A stretch of 64,000 nucleotides of DNA from Macrobrachium rosenbergii (Eukaryota; Arthropoda; Malacostraca; Decapoda; Palaemonidae). A program made the position numbers and the translations under genes. The stretch covers positions 48,133,297 to 48,197,296 of the forward strand of contig NC_089766.1 of assembly GCF_040412425.1 (NCBI RefSeq), written 5' to 3'. The notes under the pieces are model-generated. The model saw nothing but the letters and a program-made list of their open reading frames with translations, made no database searches and was not told where the DNA came from. Below, one piece after another: positions 35,657 to 47,282 of this stretch (position 1 is the first letter of the stretch; every line of letters starts with the position of its first letter).

Positions 35657-36791
35657 TGGAGGAAATATTTGCATGACAATCAATTTAACAGAAGGAACAA
35701 AAATAGAATCTCAATTTTGCAGAAGTGGGAGGTTTATGTTCATTTAGAGATAAGAACAAGGACCCCATAAAAGAATTGTCTCCTTTCCAACACCTGAAAA
35801 ACAAACCCAGCTGCTGTTGCAACAAACTCACAACCCCATCAAGCTAAAGCAAATTCTCAGCAATGGGCAAAACGAAAATTCGTTGCTGGTGGGTTGGCGA
35901 TTAAGAAGTCTTTCACATCTCCAACAGTGGTTAAAACTGACAGGCACACAAAATGAACAAAATATTCAACAAACTTAGTCAAAATATATAAAACTGCTTT
36001 CTTCCACAGATAAATCAAACAGCACTAGATTTAAACTTACAAACTATACAGCCCTGTCCAGGTGAAGTAACCTTGAATTGGAAACAGCATATCTCAAGAT
36101 CAGAACATCTTTTAATTCACCATCATTATTACAATGAAGGGCTATGGATTAGTCATCTCAGTACGAGCTATTTTTGTCTTCAAGCAACTTCAGATGTGAA
36201 GCAATTATCCCTATTTGCTGGCTCAATCTTACAAGATAAAAAAAAACCAAAGCATGGGGCATACTATAAAGCATAAGACAGAACAGGACTCTGTCTAATC
36301 TTTCCAAATTTCCACCACTACAAAATTTTTGTAATTTAGCACAACTCCACATTTGGTTGTTTCAACACCAATGAATATCAAGTGTTATATAATTAGCCTA
36401 TAAAAACAATGGGCATTAACAATGTCACATACTGCTGTAACAGAGATACAACAACTTGCTTTCACAGATGAAAAAAAAAGGCCTAGATTAAAACTGAAGA
36501 ATTATACAGTCCAGTCAGAAATCGAAATCCAGCAACAGAACTGTTAAACAAAATGCCTTAACTTTGAACTCTCATTATGACAGTGAAGGGGGTCTCTCTC
36601 TCTCTCTCTCTCTCTCTCTAAGCATAAGGCTCTCTCTCTCGCTCTCTCTCTAAGCATAAGGCAGTCTGTCACTTCCAAATTACACTTACATTTTTGTAAT
36701 TATCCAGTTTAATATATCTGAAAATATGTTAGCAAGCACTTGCTTCATACATGGAGCACGCAAGCACTTGCTTCATACATGAAGCACAACC

Positions 36792-36884
<93 letters not shown>

Positions 36885-36900
36885 TGATGCAAATTTAAAA
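34319..36900. repeat. Local ~1.3 kb duplication inside the macrosatellite
   Basis: 34319-34990 and 35653-36250 are copies of the same unit segment. AAACTGGAGG(G)AAATATTTGCATG is at 34319 and 35653, and ATGAAGGGCTATGGATTAGT at 34867 and 36132. The AG/CT tracts at 35423-35480, 35591-35653 and 36592-36657 lie at the joins. Copy 2 has small internal deletions. Confidence 0.8.
36795..36881. repeat. (AG)n microsatellite
   Basis: 87 bases of AG. It is preceded by a doubled GCAAGCACTTGCTTCATACA landmark (36731 and 36760). Confidence 0.97.
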
Positions 36901-37616
36901 CTCGGGAAACAAGCCAAGAATCACCATCCACAAAAAGGATAATGAAAAACAACAAACTGGAAGGAAAGTCTGCATAAATGTCCATCCCACTGAAGAGAGA
37001 AAAACATTTCAAGATGATCTGACCCTCACAGAACAAAGTTATTTATATCTCGGCTAATAATGGACACAGTATTCCCTTAAAAGTCAAAATGATTACACTC
37101 CTCACTGGGATTTAAACAAAACATCTACTTAAAAACATTCACAAACCCACAAAAAAAAAAACATCGCAAATTAGACGTGACGGACGACTGGAAATAGCCA
37201 GAGTGCGATAAGTTTGTGGGTACGTTCTTAAACATCTCTTACCCTCTCCCGCAATCGTTATTTTTAGCCTACGCTTAAAACTGTTCAAGCAGCCACTAAT
37301 GAGAAGTCATAAAAGCATCAGATAAGAGAAGTCATACCAAATGATTTAACTGCTTTCTTCCACTGGAGGAAAATACGCAACACAAAACAGGATTAAAACC
37401 AAGGTATTACAGTTCTATAATGTGGAGCATTCAATAGGATTTCTAAAAAACAAAAATAAATAAATAAAATCAATAAATCCCAAGACCAGACCATTTCTTT
37501 CGAATTCACCATCATTAAGATAATGAAGGTCTGAGGATTGGTCATCTCCACCAAAGTTATGCAAGTATGCTACGCAATTTACTTAAACTACAATTAAGAA
37601 GTTAACTGCAGAATAT

Positions 37617-37650
<34 letters not shown>

Positions 37651-37788
37651 ACTTCAATAATCAAATATAGGGTGTCCTGTCACTGCTAAATCTTCTCAAA
37701 GCACAGCTTCCAGACAGAATATACAGTCCACTGAATAAGATACAGCCAGTCCCTCTGTTACAACCAATACAGCCGTCACCCATGGGGG

Positions 37789-37791
37789 ACA

Positions 37792-37882
<91 letters not shown>
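37789..37882. repeat. (AC)n(AG)n compound microsatellite
   Basis: About 20 bases of AC then 74 of AG, in the same position within the unit as 26194-26322. Confidence 0.97.
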
Positions 37883-37884
<2 letters not shown>

Positions 37885-39820
37885 GGCCAATGCAAACTGA
37901 AAATGTATATTTACAAAATGTATGGTTAATCACTTCGATAAACCAATATCTGGCACATAATAGCTGAAGAACTTTGCAGACTCCCAATTCAAAGTTATGA
38001 AGAAATATTTACATTTCAAACATCCTCCAAAGGAAGTTAAGACAAACTAGAGAGAACAGTTGCATGATCAATTTAACTGAAGGAACAAAAACAGAACCTC
38101 AATTTCACAGGACCAGGAGGTTTTTCAAGTTCATTTCGATTTCTCATGTGATAATGACAAGGACCCAATAAAAAGGATTCTGTCCTTTCCAACACTTACA
38201 GAAAAAAAAAGCAGCTGCTGCTGCTCCAACGCTTTCAACAATCCATCAAGCTAAATATAGCAAAATCTCAGTCAACTACGAGAAGAAACTAGATAAATTC
38301 GTTGCTGGAGGGATGAAAAGAAATTGGACAGCAGCGTGCCCATCTCCAACAGTAGTCAAAACTCTCATCCTGCCCTAGCAACTAATTCTGACAAATGGCA
38401 AATAAAATGAAGGAAAAAGAATCGACAAACTTTACCAACAGACGGCCTAGACAGCCGAAACAAAAATATATAAAACTGCTATCTTTCACAGATATATCAA
38501 ACGGCACTAGATCTAAACTGAGGCATATATAGTCCTGTCCGGGTGAAGTAACTCGGACTTGGAAACAGCTACTGCAGTCTCTCTCTCTCTCGAACAATCT
38601 GCATAAATGTCCATCCCACTGAAAAGACACATTACAAGATGATCTGACCCTCCCTGAACAATGTTAATTATATTTCAGCAGATAATGGACACAGTATTCC
38701 CTTAAAAGATAAGTCAAAATTATTACACTCCTCACTGGCATTTTCTTTACAATCAAAATTATTACACTCGTCACTGGCATATTAGTGCAATTAAAAACAT
38801 TCACAACCTCCCCCCCCAAAAAAAAACCGTCGCAAATTATGTGATGGACGACTGGAAATGGAGAAAAGTGCGAGAAGTTTGTGGTTATGTTCTTAAACTT
38901 TTCTTAACCTCTCCTGTGATCTGCCTCTTTAGCCAATGCTTACAACTGTTCAAGCAGCCACTAATGAGAAGTCATACCAAATGATTTAACTGCTTCCTTC
39001 CACTGGAGGGAAATACATAACACCACAGGATTAAAACTGAGGTATTAAGGTTCTCTACAAAACTGAAAAGTGGAGCATTCTAGAGGATGTATATAAAAAA
39101 AAAATCTAAGACCAGACTATTTCTTTCTTAATTCACCTTCGTTAAGATAGTGAAGGTCTGAAGCTTGGCCATTTCCACCAAATCTACAAGAGTATGCTAG
39201 GCAATTTACTATAACTACAATTAAGAAGTTGATTACAGAATATTCTCGCTTCTCTCACACACCAATAATCAAATAGGGTGTCCTGTCACTGATAAATCTT
39301 CTCGAAGCACACCTACCAGACTGAAATCTAGAAAATACAGTCCACTGAATAAGATACTGGAAGTCCCCGGGTTACAGCCGAGACAGCCGTATAACTATCT
39401 GGCACATAATAGCTGAAATACTTTACAGACTCCCAATTCAAAATTATGAAGAAATATTTACATTTCAAACTTCCTCCAAAAGAAATAAGACAAACTGGAG
39501 GGAATATTTGTATGATCACCAATTCAACCGAAGGAACAAAAACAGAATCTCAATTTCGCAGAACCAGGAGGTTCCCCAAGTTCATTTTGATTTCCCATGC
39601 GATAAGGACAAGGACCCAATAAAAGAACTGTCTCCTTTCCAACACTTACAGGAAAAAGCAGCGGCTGCTCCAACACTTTCACCAATCCAATCAGGCTAAA
39701 TATAGCAAATTCTCAGTGAACTATGAGGAGAAAAGAGATTTGTTGCTGGAGGGTTGAAAAGAAATTGGACGGCAGCGTTACATTTGATAAGGCTTGCACA
39801 TCTTCAACAGTGGTCAAAAC

Positions 39821-41310
39821 TCTGGTAGAACTTAGGAGTAGCTCCGCAACGGCTATTTCCTTCTAACTTAACTTTTTCTACAGTTTTTTGATTGCTAATT
39901 ATGGATTTACCTCAAATTTTTGTTGCACAATTAATTAACCTGTAATTAACCACGAACTACTTCCAACAAGCTAGGGGACCCGATGGGAAAGCAGGGTTAT
40001 GGGTGGGGTAGACCTCTGGGACAGGGTCATTCGCTCTCCCCCTTATCATCCTACAATTTAGGGGACCCCCAAGGAAGGGAGGGTTATGGGTGGGGTAGAC
40101 CACGGATGAGAAGATGGTGAAATTTTACTGTCCACGGCATTACAGAGATGAAAAATCAGAACACAAACACAGGAGGAACAAGATGACCAAGGGAGCCGTT
40201 ACAAAGACAAAATCTTTCATTACTACTGCTGTTCCAAACGTTGTCACTCATGCACACTCTTATAGGGGTGCTCTTGGTTTACAGCCCGACTCCTTACTGA
40301 GTAAATGGTGGCTGGGGGTCTAGAGCTTAAAAATACTTAACCAACCAATCACGTTATGCCATTAACTCCGCGTTGAGGAAAAACCTAATTCTCTGCACTG
40401 CAAACGAACGGTTTGTTACAAACGGGGGGAAACATTGGGGGTTTCACACTCAAAGTTGCTAACATTCTTTTCTGTTTTCGTTTTTTATAATCCACTTTCC
40501 TTTCTGCTTACCTTCATTTTGAGTTCCTAACCCACAATTATTAATGCTCATATGCATGAACACATTCCCTACAGGTGACGTTTAGCTTATGTTACAATAC
40601 GGCATTACAGTTGAAAATAGGCCCCGATAACTGGCGCTGCACCCTACACGAAGTCTGATGGAAAGGGGGATTTCAGGGGGCAGAGAAGATTCTCTCTGCG
40701 TTGGAGGGGCTTTTGGGGTTTCCATACGCGATCCTCACAAGTAACACCTTCCCCTTTCCGGTAAAACTTTACAAAGGTTCCGCATCCTATATCTCGGTAA
40801 ATAGCCCGTTACACGCAAAACATTACATAAGAAAACTTATTCTCTATCTTAAAATACAACCGTTAAGACATAACAGACTGAAATAAGAATTTCTCTATCA
40901 CACCATTTTGTTACAATTCTGATTTTCTCTAAAGTCCCAAGCAGTTCTTACCAGTGACACGCCACGCAGCTCTCCAGCAGTTCTTCCGGTCGCCGCAGTA
41001 CGTTGTTACAGTCGGGGGCATTTCAAAGGTTGGGTCAAAAGCTTGGACATATGCACAGATCTGGTTTGGGTTACTGCACATGCACAGGTTTTTGTGTAAT
41101 TGACCTATCACATTCTCCAATTTAGATTTAATCCAGGCCAACCAATCATAGGCCTAGGATTATACCTGCTAGGCATTGGTCTCGGCCTTGCTCTGAATTT
41201 GTCCATTTGATTTCCGCCCATGAATGCAATGGATTTCCGCCTTGGTTGTGATTTGAGTGTTGTAGATATCTCCGTTATATTTAGGGATAGGGAGTCCACC
41301 CTTTAATTTT
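39821..41310. other. Unassigned interval between macrosatellite and Merlin remnant
   Basis: The macrosatellite breaks off at about 39821 inside CAAAACTCT and resumes near 51425, so everything between is inserted or rearranged. A 45-base motif with GGGTTATGGGTGGGGTAGACC is present twice (39970-40015 and 40056-40103). Short open frames (40114-40323 plus; 40929-41141 minus, with YCGDRKNCWRAAWRV) match nothing I can name. No promoter or gene is convincing. Confidence 0.5.
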
Positions 41311-41573
41311 TTGCAACGCACAGTATTAAATTCAACATATAAATGCCCTTGTTGCCTTAATGTTGTAAAATTAACAAAAAACAATCGATTCTGTTGCGAT
41401 AAAGTATATAAGAATTCAGCTGGTCGCCGAGCACATTGTTGCCTTCATATATCAAGGCTGACTGGCACGTGGGAAGTTGTACTGCACCACATGGAAAGTA
41501 GCAGCACTTCAATAGGTGGCCCAGACAAAGTTGTTGAAATAGACGAGGCCAAATTTGGAAAGAGGAAATTTAA
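41311..41573 (+). pseudogene. Merlin (IS1595-type) transposase remnant, internally deleted
   Basis: Reads CPCCLNVVKLTKNNRFCCDK and VYKNSAGRRAHCCLHIS, an IS1595-type N-terminal zinc-ribbon region. It then jumps directly to IGGPDKVVEIDEAKFGKRKF, the start of the ISXO2-like catalytic domain with the first Asp. About 60-70 residues between them are missing. The open frame stops because a TTAA-flanked element end begins at 41570. Merlin is the eukaryotic superfamily related to IS1016/IS1595. Confidence 0.75.
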
Positions 41574-41845
41574 CCCTTTAACGCCGACTGGACGTATTTT
41601 ACATCGACAAAAATTGTCTGTTGGGTGCTGAGTGGACGTAAAATATGTCTACTACAAAGTTTTTTTAAATATTCGTGGAAAAATACTTACAGGCCTAGTT
41701 TGTGAAAAATTTTAAATAACACGCCTTCTGGGATGCTGGGAGTTAACGGATCACTCTGTTTTGTTTAACTCTCCTGAAAATCTCAAATTCTTTAGTCACT
41801 TTGTCGTAATTTTTGCACAGTTTTCTATTAGCCATTACATAAGTA
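41574..41845 (+). mobile_element. Left end of a TTAA-type (piggyBac-like) MITE
   Basis: It starts CCCTTTAACGCCGACTGGAC immediately after TTAA (41570-41573) and interrupts the Merlin coding frame exactly at FGKRKF. The sequence has no ORF. The matching right end is not found, because a SINE and then the 8.8 kb element follow and the region beyond 50797 does not return to it. Confidence 0.5.
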
Positions 41846-41939
41846 TACCTTAGTTTTACCAGACCACTGAGCTGATTAACAGCTCTCCTAGGGCTGGCCC
41901 GAAGGATTAGACTTATTTTACGTGGCTAAGAACCAATTG
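41846..41939 (-). mobile_element. tRNA-derived SINE, tail-side part (split by the TIR element)
   Basis: It matches 953-1040 of the first SINE (CCACTGAGCTGAT(C/T)AACAGC and CGTGGCTAAGAACCAATTG). The SINE is interrupted within CAATTG by the element at 41940-50739 and continues at 50740-50797 (GGTTACTTAGCAACAGGACC) before degenerating. The head with boxes A and B is missing. Confidence 0.85.
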
Positions 41940-42179
41940 AGGCCCCTAGAATAAAAAGGGGTAAGGCCACACATGGCCAATCTTTTTTTTTTTTTTTTTT
42001 TTTCCATAAAAGGGAGCATCACCATCGAATCTTTAAACCCACAGAGTTTTACTAAAAAATTCACATCCAAAGTATGGTCAGTATGGCATTGTATCAAAGA
42101 GCCCAAATCTGCAGACACACCCCTACAGCAAACATTCTTCTCTAGTATGGTGTAGAAAGGAGGTAATGTCACTGATGCC

Positions 42180-42364
42180 GAGACGTCGTCACGGGCCAAT
42201 CAGTGCGCCGCATGAGCCGCCTCCCAGCCAATCGGCAAGCTCAGCCGTCGTCATAGCAACCGAGTCACGTGATTCCTCTTTCCCCCACTCCGTTTGTTTA
42301 CATCAGTCCGTCGTGTTGTAGAAAAGAAACTCGCGTTATTCAACGTGCTTTTCTGTGATATTAT
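42180..42364 (+). promoter_or_regulatory. CpG-rich promoter-like region of the TIR element
   Basis: GC- and CpG-rich against AT-rich surroundings. It has GGGCCAATCAG and CAGCCAATCGG (two CCAAT boxes about 38 bases apart), GTCATAGCAACCG (X-box-like), a CACGTG E-box, and a pyrimidine-rich start region before the ATG at about 42380. A similar set (CCAATCAG plus TGACGT sites) lies in the piggyBac-type MITE at 58260-58340. Confidence 0.55.
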
Positions 42365-42379
42365 TTGTTTGCAAAGACA

Positions 42380-42727
42380 ATGGCTTCCAGTAATAGGAAA
42401 TCCGATGATTACACTCGGGAAGGGGAGGATGCCCGGAAAATCATAGATTTCTACGGTAGAAAGAAGCCAACCCGCAAATCAAGATGGCAGATTCTTGTGG
42501 AAGAGAAGGTGGCAGAACAAGACTACGATCCCGCCAAAAGTTTCGACAATACTACCGCCAATAAAGACTACTGCCCCAGAAATAGTGATGCTTCGGAGGA
42601 TTCTAGTGATGGCAAGGCATTAGTTTCTGGTGAAAGCAGAAAAAGGAAGCGTAAAAGTCGTAGTGTTGGAGGTGATCTCAGTGTGGGGGGCGATCGTAGT
42701 GTTGGAGGTGGTGTAAGCAGTTGGTGT
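42380..42727 (+). CDS. N-terminal part of transposase-like protein of the TIR element
   Basis: The ATG at 42380 (MASSNRKSDDYTREGEDARK) follows the promoter-like region. The protein is highly charged. It contains GRKKPTRKSRWQIL, an acidic/serine stretch (NSDASEDSSDGKA), a basic KRKRKSR stretch that could act in nuclear import, and the start of a GT-rich degenerate repeat encoding SVGG units. A stop at 42727 is caused by a frame change in that repeat (42660-42920). No known domain is recognised. I infer that it joins the downstream coding segment at about 42900, because the order and strand agree. Confidence 0.55.
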
Positions 42728-42927
42728 TAGCGGTCCAGGAGTTAGTGTTGGTGTTGTTGGAGGGCCTAGTGTGAAGGTCCCAGTGGTGTTAGTTCTAGGT
42801 CTGGTGTTAGAGGTGAGGTTAGTGTTGGTGAAGGGGCAAGGCACAAGCCTAGTAGTGTTGGGGGTACCCATGGTGCTTTTGTTGATGATGTTGGTGCTAG
42901 TGTGAAGGTGCCTGGTGTTAGAAGAGT

Positions 42928-44012
42928 AAGTGACTGGCAAGTGACGAAAGCAAAAAAGGCTAGAAATTTAGGGCAGGAGTATTTGAGTTTAAGAAAGTGA
43001 TGCCTGCAAGGAAAGTGGGGGGCCCCATGTAATGATGGTTGTTTCACGGCCTTGGGTCGTGGAAAAGATTGATGTAATCTTTAATCATTTCTGGGCCTTA
43101 GGGGACATAGATCTGGCCAACAACTACCAAACGAGTTGTACAAGTGTGGAGAGGTACAAAAGGAAATATACAAAAAGTGAAAAGTCTCGTAAGGATGTGC
43201 ATGTTGTTTTTCATGTGACACATGGCAATAAGGAGTACAAAGTCTGCCGTCCAGCTTTCATGAGCATCCATGGCATTGGGAAGAAGCAGCTTGTGGGTAG
43301 TGGCTAAGACGTTAGCACTGGAATCCAGCACTGGCACCATCCGAAAGGACATGAGGGGCAAGGGTGGCTCAGCCAGGAAAATAAAAGGCCCAGAATTGGA
43401 TTTTGTACACGAGTACATAAGGAGCCTGCCTGCTGTATCTAGCCACTACACAAGGGCCAAGGCTAAGAATAGGTTGTACTTGCCTGCAGGTGGCAGTGTA
43501 TCTCGACTCTATCTGGATTTCAACCGGAATATGGAGGATGAGCACCCAGGTGTGGTTATTGTCAAGGAGACATTCTTCCGGCAAGTTTTCACAAAGTAGT
43601 ATGACATCAGCTCCCCTCCAGCTACCGATACCTGCAATACTTGTGAGCCGCTGCCTATTGAGATCAGTGTCCTCAAGTCCGGTGGTAAGGATGCCAGTCA
43701 CCTTGAAGAAGAGCTGCAGAGACAAAGCCATGGCAAAAAGAGGCCAGGAGTTCCTCAAAGCCAGTGCCGGTGAAGGAGTTCGAGTAATGTCCATTGACCT
43801 TCAGCAGACTTTGCCTGTCCCAAAGCTTCCTTGCATGTTTCTGTGGGATGAAACAGTTGCTAGTCGTGGCCCAAATGAGATCGGAAGCTGCCTCATCAAG
43901 TGGCTTGATGTGGTAGCAGCAGAGGAGGATGGCGACTTCACCCATTTGAGGATTTTTGCTGACAACTGTGCTGGACTGAATAAGAACATTTACATCATCC
44001 TGGTACTGTTTT
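42928..44012 (+). pseudogene. Transposase-like protein, conserved core (uncharacterised 'DNCxGxNKN' family)
   Basis: Frame pieces read in order: VSDWQVTKAKKARNLG; HFWALGDIDLANNYQ; FHVTHGNKEYKVCRPAFMSI; HGIGKK; TRAKAKNRLYLPAGG-SVSRLYLDF; CNTC; VRVMSIDLQQTLPVPKLP; FLWDETVASRGPNEIGSC; LRIFADNCAGLNKN. This order is familiar from uncharacterised arthropod proteins. I believe part of it is now called DUF7869, but I cannot check that. The conserved Asp of SIDLQQ and of ADNCAG could be catalytic. A Tyr/Trp-rich block usually following PTPKL seems deleted between KLP and the next segment. Frameshifts occur at about 43305 and 43600. The 3' part is lost beyond 44012, where a GT donor-like site and the DIRS insertion follow. 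Confidence 0.6.
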
Positions 44013-44042
44013 TTTTAATAACTAGTCATGAATAGCTATCCC

Positions 44043-44095
44043 ATTGCATGACTAGTCATGCCTAGTTATCATAACTATGTTTGCTTTATGAATGG
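44043..44095 (+). repeat. ~50-base direct repeat left of DIRS copy C
   Basis: TTGCATGACTAGTCAT...CTTTATGAATGGGAA is repeated at 50377-50422, on the far side of the DIRS fragment. It includes a smaller ACTAGTCAT repeat. It is not a DIRS target duplication, because DIRS elements do not make long ones. Confidence 0.75.
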
Positions 44096-44132
44096 GAACC
44101 AACTTGTCATCAATGGGAATGGTTAATGGGGT

Positions 44133-47085
44133 TTTCTGAGTCCAGCCCCGTGTCAGCCGGTGAAATTCCATACTAACACGAATTTCTAGGTATAAATTGC
44201 TAGATATACCAGAGAAAAAAAGAGCTTTCAGGAATGCTGGGGTTACTACCCCCAGATCGAGCGTCTTCCTAAGGAAGACGTCGGTATAACCAAGGGTGAG
44301 TGAAAGGAACACAACCACAGAGCTACACACTATAGATATCCCTATGTCAAAACCCCCGGAAGAGAGTGGTGAGCCGTTACAGCTCCCACACACAGGCGCC
44401 CGCCAGACCGGCGACACCAGCGCCACCTACTACATTCCATTTTCTAGCACGTGACTGATCACCCTCAGAATTTTTGTGCTTGTGCCTTTTTGTGTGATTT
44501 TCTGCTTTTAGACATGTCTTCAAGCAGTTTTACCATCTCCAAGTTAAGTACCATCTTATTGTGGTTTTTTTTTTTTTTTTCCCCCAATAAGTTTGGCTGC
44601 ATGTCCTTATTTCACAATTATGAGATTGTTGTTATGACGCCACAGCGTCCCCCAGCCAGCCATGCCGACCGTGAGGCGACCCCTTCAGTCTTTTCTGTCG
44701 GGGTTGTCTGTCGTTATATTACTTATCTGTTCCCCCGGATCTCTTCCTGGCAGTGTTTCCCGCGGTGGTTTTATTGGAGTTTTGTTTAATTTTTCTACGA
44801 ACCCCATAACGAGTCCCTATAGGGTCCCCGTCATACCCCGCTTAGGTCTCCCCCCCAGGATGAGTTCCTAGTTGGTCTTAGTTATTTACTATTACAGTAT
44901 TATTATATTTTGGCGTTGGTGCTATTTATATATATATTTGTTACCTCTTCGGGGGAGCGGCAGCTTTAGGTCTAGCCGCTCCTCCGAGGTAGGCTACGCA
45001 CCTCGCATGAGCACATTATTCTTAGAAATTATTCTTATGTATATTGTGTTATTGTGATGGTTTTTATATTATGTCGTGTGTGGGTTTTTCTCCCTTGCCT
45101 ATCATGTTAGGCTCGTATTGCTTCCTTGTCCTCTCGCCCTCCTCATAGGTTAGGTGTGGAGTGGTTCATCGGGTTGAGGGAGTTTTGTTGCTGTTTCCTC
45201 TGTGGCCGTTTTTGGGGGTGGCAGAGTGAGCCCCTTTGTTCTCCCCCTTCTTTTCGAAGGAGTAGAGTTCATTGAGTGTGCCTCCTCTAGGCTATTCGCC
45301 TTTTTGCCCCCTCCTTTTCGGTCCTGGTTGGTTCTCGGCACAGAATTTCTCTCCGTTTTCCCCTTCCTCCACCCTTCCCTTTCTCCTTCCGTTAGCCTAG
45401 GCTAGGCCTAAGCTTGGGTATTCATCTAGGCTTTGCCTAGTCAGGAGTTGGGCGTCGAGTTCTTGGTCGCATCCCTTCCCTCAGGAGTAGGTTTGTCCTG
45501 CCAAGCTCATATTATATTCTTGGCGTGGCGTGTGCTTGCAGTCGAGCGGGTGAATCATTTTCCCTTGTCTCCTGTTTTCACTCGTAGCCTACCTCTTCCC
45601 TACCCCACCACCTCCCTCCTCCCCCTCATCTCAACCAGCCCTTGCCCTACTAAATGCGGGTGACGCTAGATGGCGTTTTCTCCGAGTTGGGGACTCCTCT
45701 GGTGGAGAGATTCGCTCCCCTCCCAGAACTAGTCCCCGGCAACGCTGTGTTTGTTTTGACGTTTCGTTTACCTCTCTCTGAGTTCGAGCGGTTTGAACAT
45801 TCTTTCCTTGATCTTAATCACTCTGTCGGATTGCTTTGCTGGGTTGATGACGCCTGCTCCGCTTATGTTTTACTTGGCCTTTTATGACGGGCACCTCACC
45901 CACCTTGTTTCTGGCGGGGAGGTCCGAGCAGGGAGTGAATGAGAGAAGGGATACCTCCGGTCTCGGAGTTGATTTTCTCATTATTACCATCACTTGTATA
46001 TTATATATTTATATTATCTGGCGGAGTGAGCTTCTCACTCCGCCATTATACTTATTTTATATGTTTTTTGAGTCCGGTGCTCCACCCTGGGGTTCTGCCG
46101 TCTTTTTTGCTGGCAGCCCTTGTGGTGGGTCCCTGTTGTCTCAATCTTTCCATTCCGCCGGAGTATTCCGGTGACCGGAAGTATCTTGCCTTCCACTCTG
46201 TTTAATTTATGGCTTGGTGGTCTCGTCCCTGACGAGGGGTTTTTCTCTCCACCGGAGCATTCCGGTAGTAAGCTGAAATACCCTGGTCTTCCAGCTTTAG
46301 GTTACTTAGAGTGGTAGGTTCATGTACTTTTTTTACACTTACAGACTGTTCGTTGTGAGTTGCCGGGGTGCACCGCTTCTCTCCAGCAACCATATGGACA
46401 CGTGGTGTGCCGGACCCACGCTGGCTGTGCGGTCCGGTTGGATGACCTAATTGTCTGGCACCCCGACGGCTGTGAGGTTTGCTTCGCTCTGTGCGCTGGC
46501 ATCCAGGACGAGTCGGTAAGATATAGCTTCTCCTTATTACGTTCCTCATGTCGGTGTAGTGCTTATATGGTTTTCGAACCTACTTTCCGTTCAACCCTAA
46601 TTGTTTGTTCTCTTACAGGTGGACGAGTCCTCCAAGAAAACTTCTCTTGAGTCTCTCCGCGCCTGGGTGGCTGGGTTTGGAAGGAACGTTCCGTCGGGGA
46701 AGCCTTATGTCCTCGATGCGAAGTTGAGGGACCTGCTTTACCCCGGCGCCTGGGTGGCTGCTGTGGTTCCAGAAGAACTGGCCACCCCTATCATACAGCA
46801 GATCCGGGATGCGACCCAGCCAACCCAAGAGGACATCCTGTACGCGGAGGTGTCGGAGGATGTCGCCGCGTTAGACTTGGACCTGGAACCAATGAACACG
46901 GAACAGGACCAGGTGGTAGGTAGCGAGGTAAGTGAGGTTGCGGGGGCGGGCCCCCTTTTTGACTCCCCATCTTCCTCTGTATCTTCTTTTGCAGGTTTTG
47001 CAAAGTCTTCCACCTTGGGTGACAGGGCTCCATCAGCTGTCCCCAAGCTGAAGCTGAAGACTTCATGGAAGGCGAAGGGCTTTAA
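44133..47085 (+). mobile_element. DIRS1-like retrotransposon, copy C, left part (to piggyBac insertion)
   Basis: It starts with the left inverted repeat (44136-44440), then the leader with the conserved MSSSSFTISKLSTI segment at 44514. Gag exon 1 is 46345-46515 and gag main exon is 46619-47085. It is more divergent from copies A and B than they are from each other. A piggyBac element splits it at TTAA, and the rest continues at 50029-50375, where it ends inside gag (PPFDVGNP). RT, recombinase and the right end are absent, so this is a fragment. Confidence 0.88.
46345..47081 (+). CDS. DIRS gag-like protein, copy C (best preserved exons)
   Basis: Exon 1 (46345-46515) follows TTTTACACTTACAG and ends before GTAAGAT. 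It gives TVRCELPGCTASLQQPYGHV and then HAGCAVRLDD and CEVCFALCAG. Exon 2 starts at 46619 after TTCTCTTACAG, in the same phase (57 codons then VDESSKKTSLESLRAW). It continues with IIQQIRDATQPTQEDILYAE and SSTLGDRAPSAVPKLKLK to the piggyBac insertion after KAKG. Both exons are open here, unlike copy A exon 1. The potential second intron (donor about 46928, acceptor about 46994) remains readable in frame. The first coding exon upstream is not securely identified. Confidence 0.6.
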
Positions 47086-47282
47086 CCCCCACAGTCCGGG
47101 TATCTTTCCTGAAAGATTTAAATTAACTTTGTGGCGGAGTCCGGGTATCTTTCCTGAAAGATTTCAATCGCCTGCCAAATGTTTTGAATGGAATTGGTGC
47201 AATTTTTCTGCTGCGACACCTCTAGAGTATTTTTGACAAATTGGCAACCCATAGATCACCATACACCACCTCTGAGAGCTGA

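Noticed and set aside
42620..42940. Minus-strand Thr/Pro-rich ORF
   Set aside because: It is the complement of the GT-rich degenerate SVGG-encoding repeat of the TIR element; low complexity.
42380..44012. Host gene encoding an uncharacterised protein
   Set aside because: It lies between TIRs with a target duplication, has frameshifts, and is interrupted by other elements. A transposon gene is the simpler reading.
45654..45887. First exon of DIRS gag in copy C
   Set aside because: It is open in copy C only. Copies A and B have stops or indels in the same segment.
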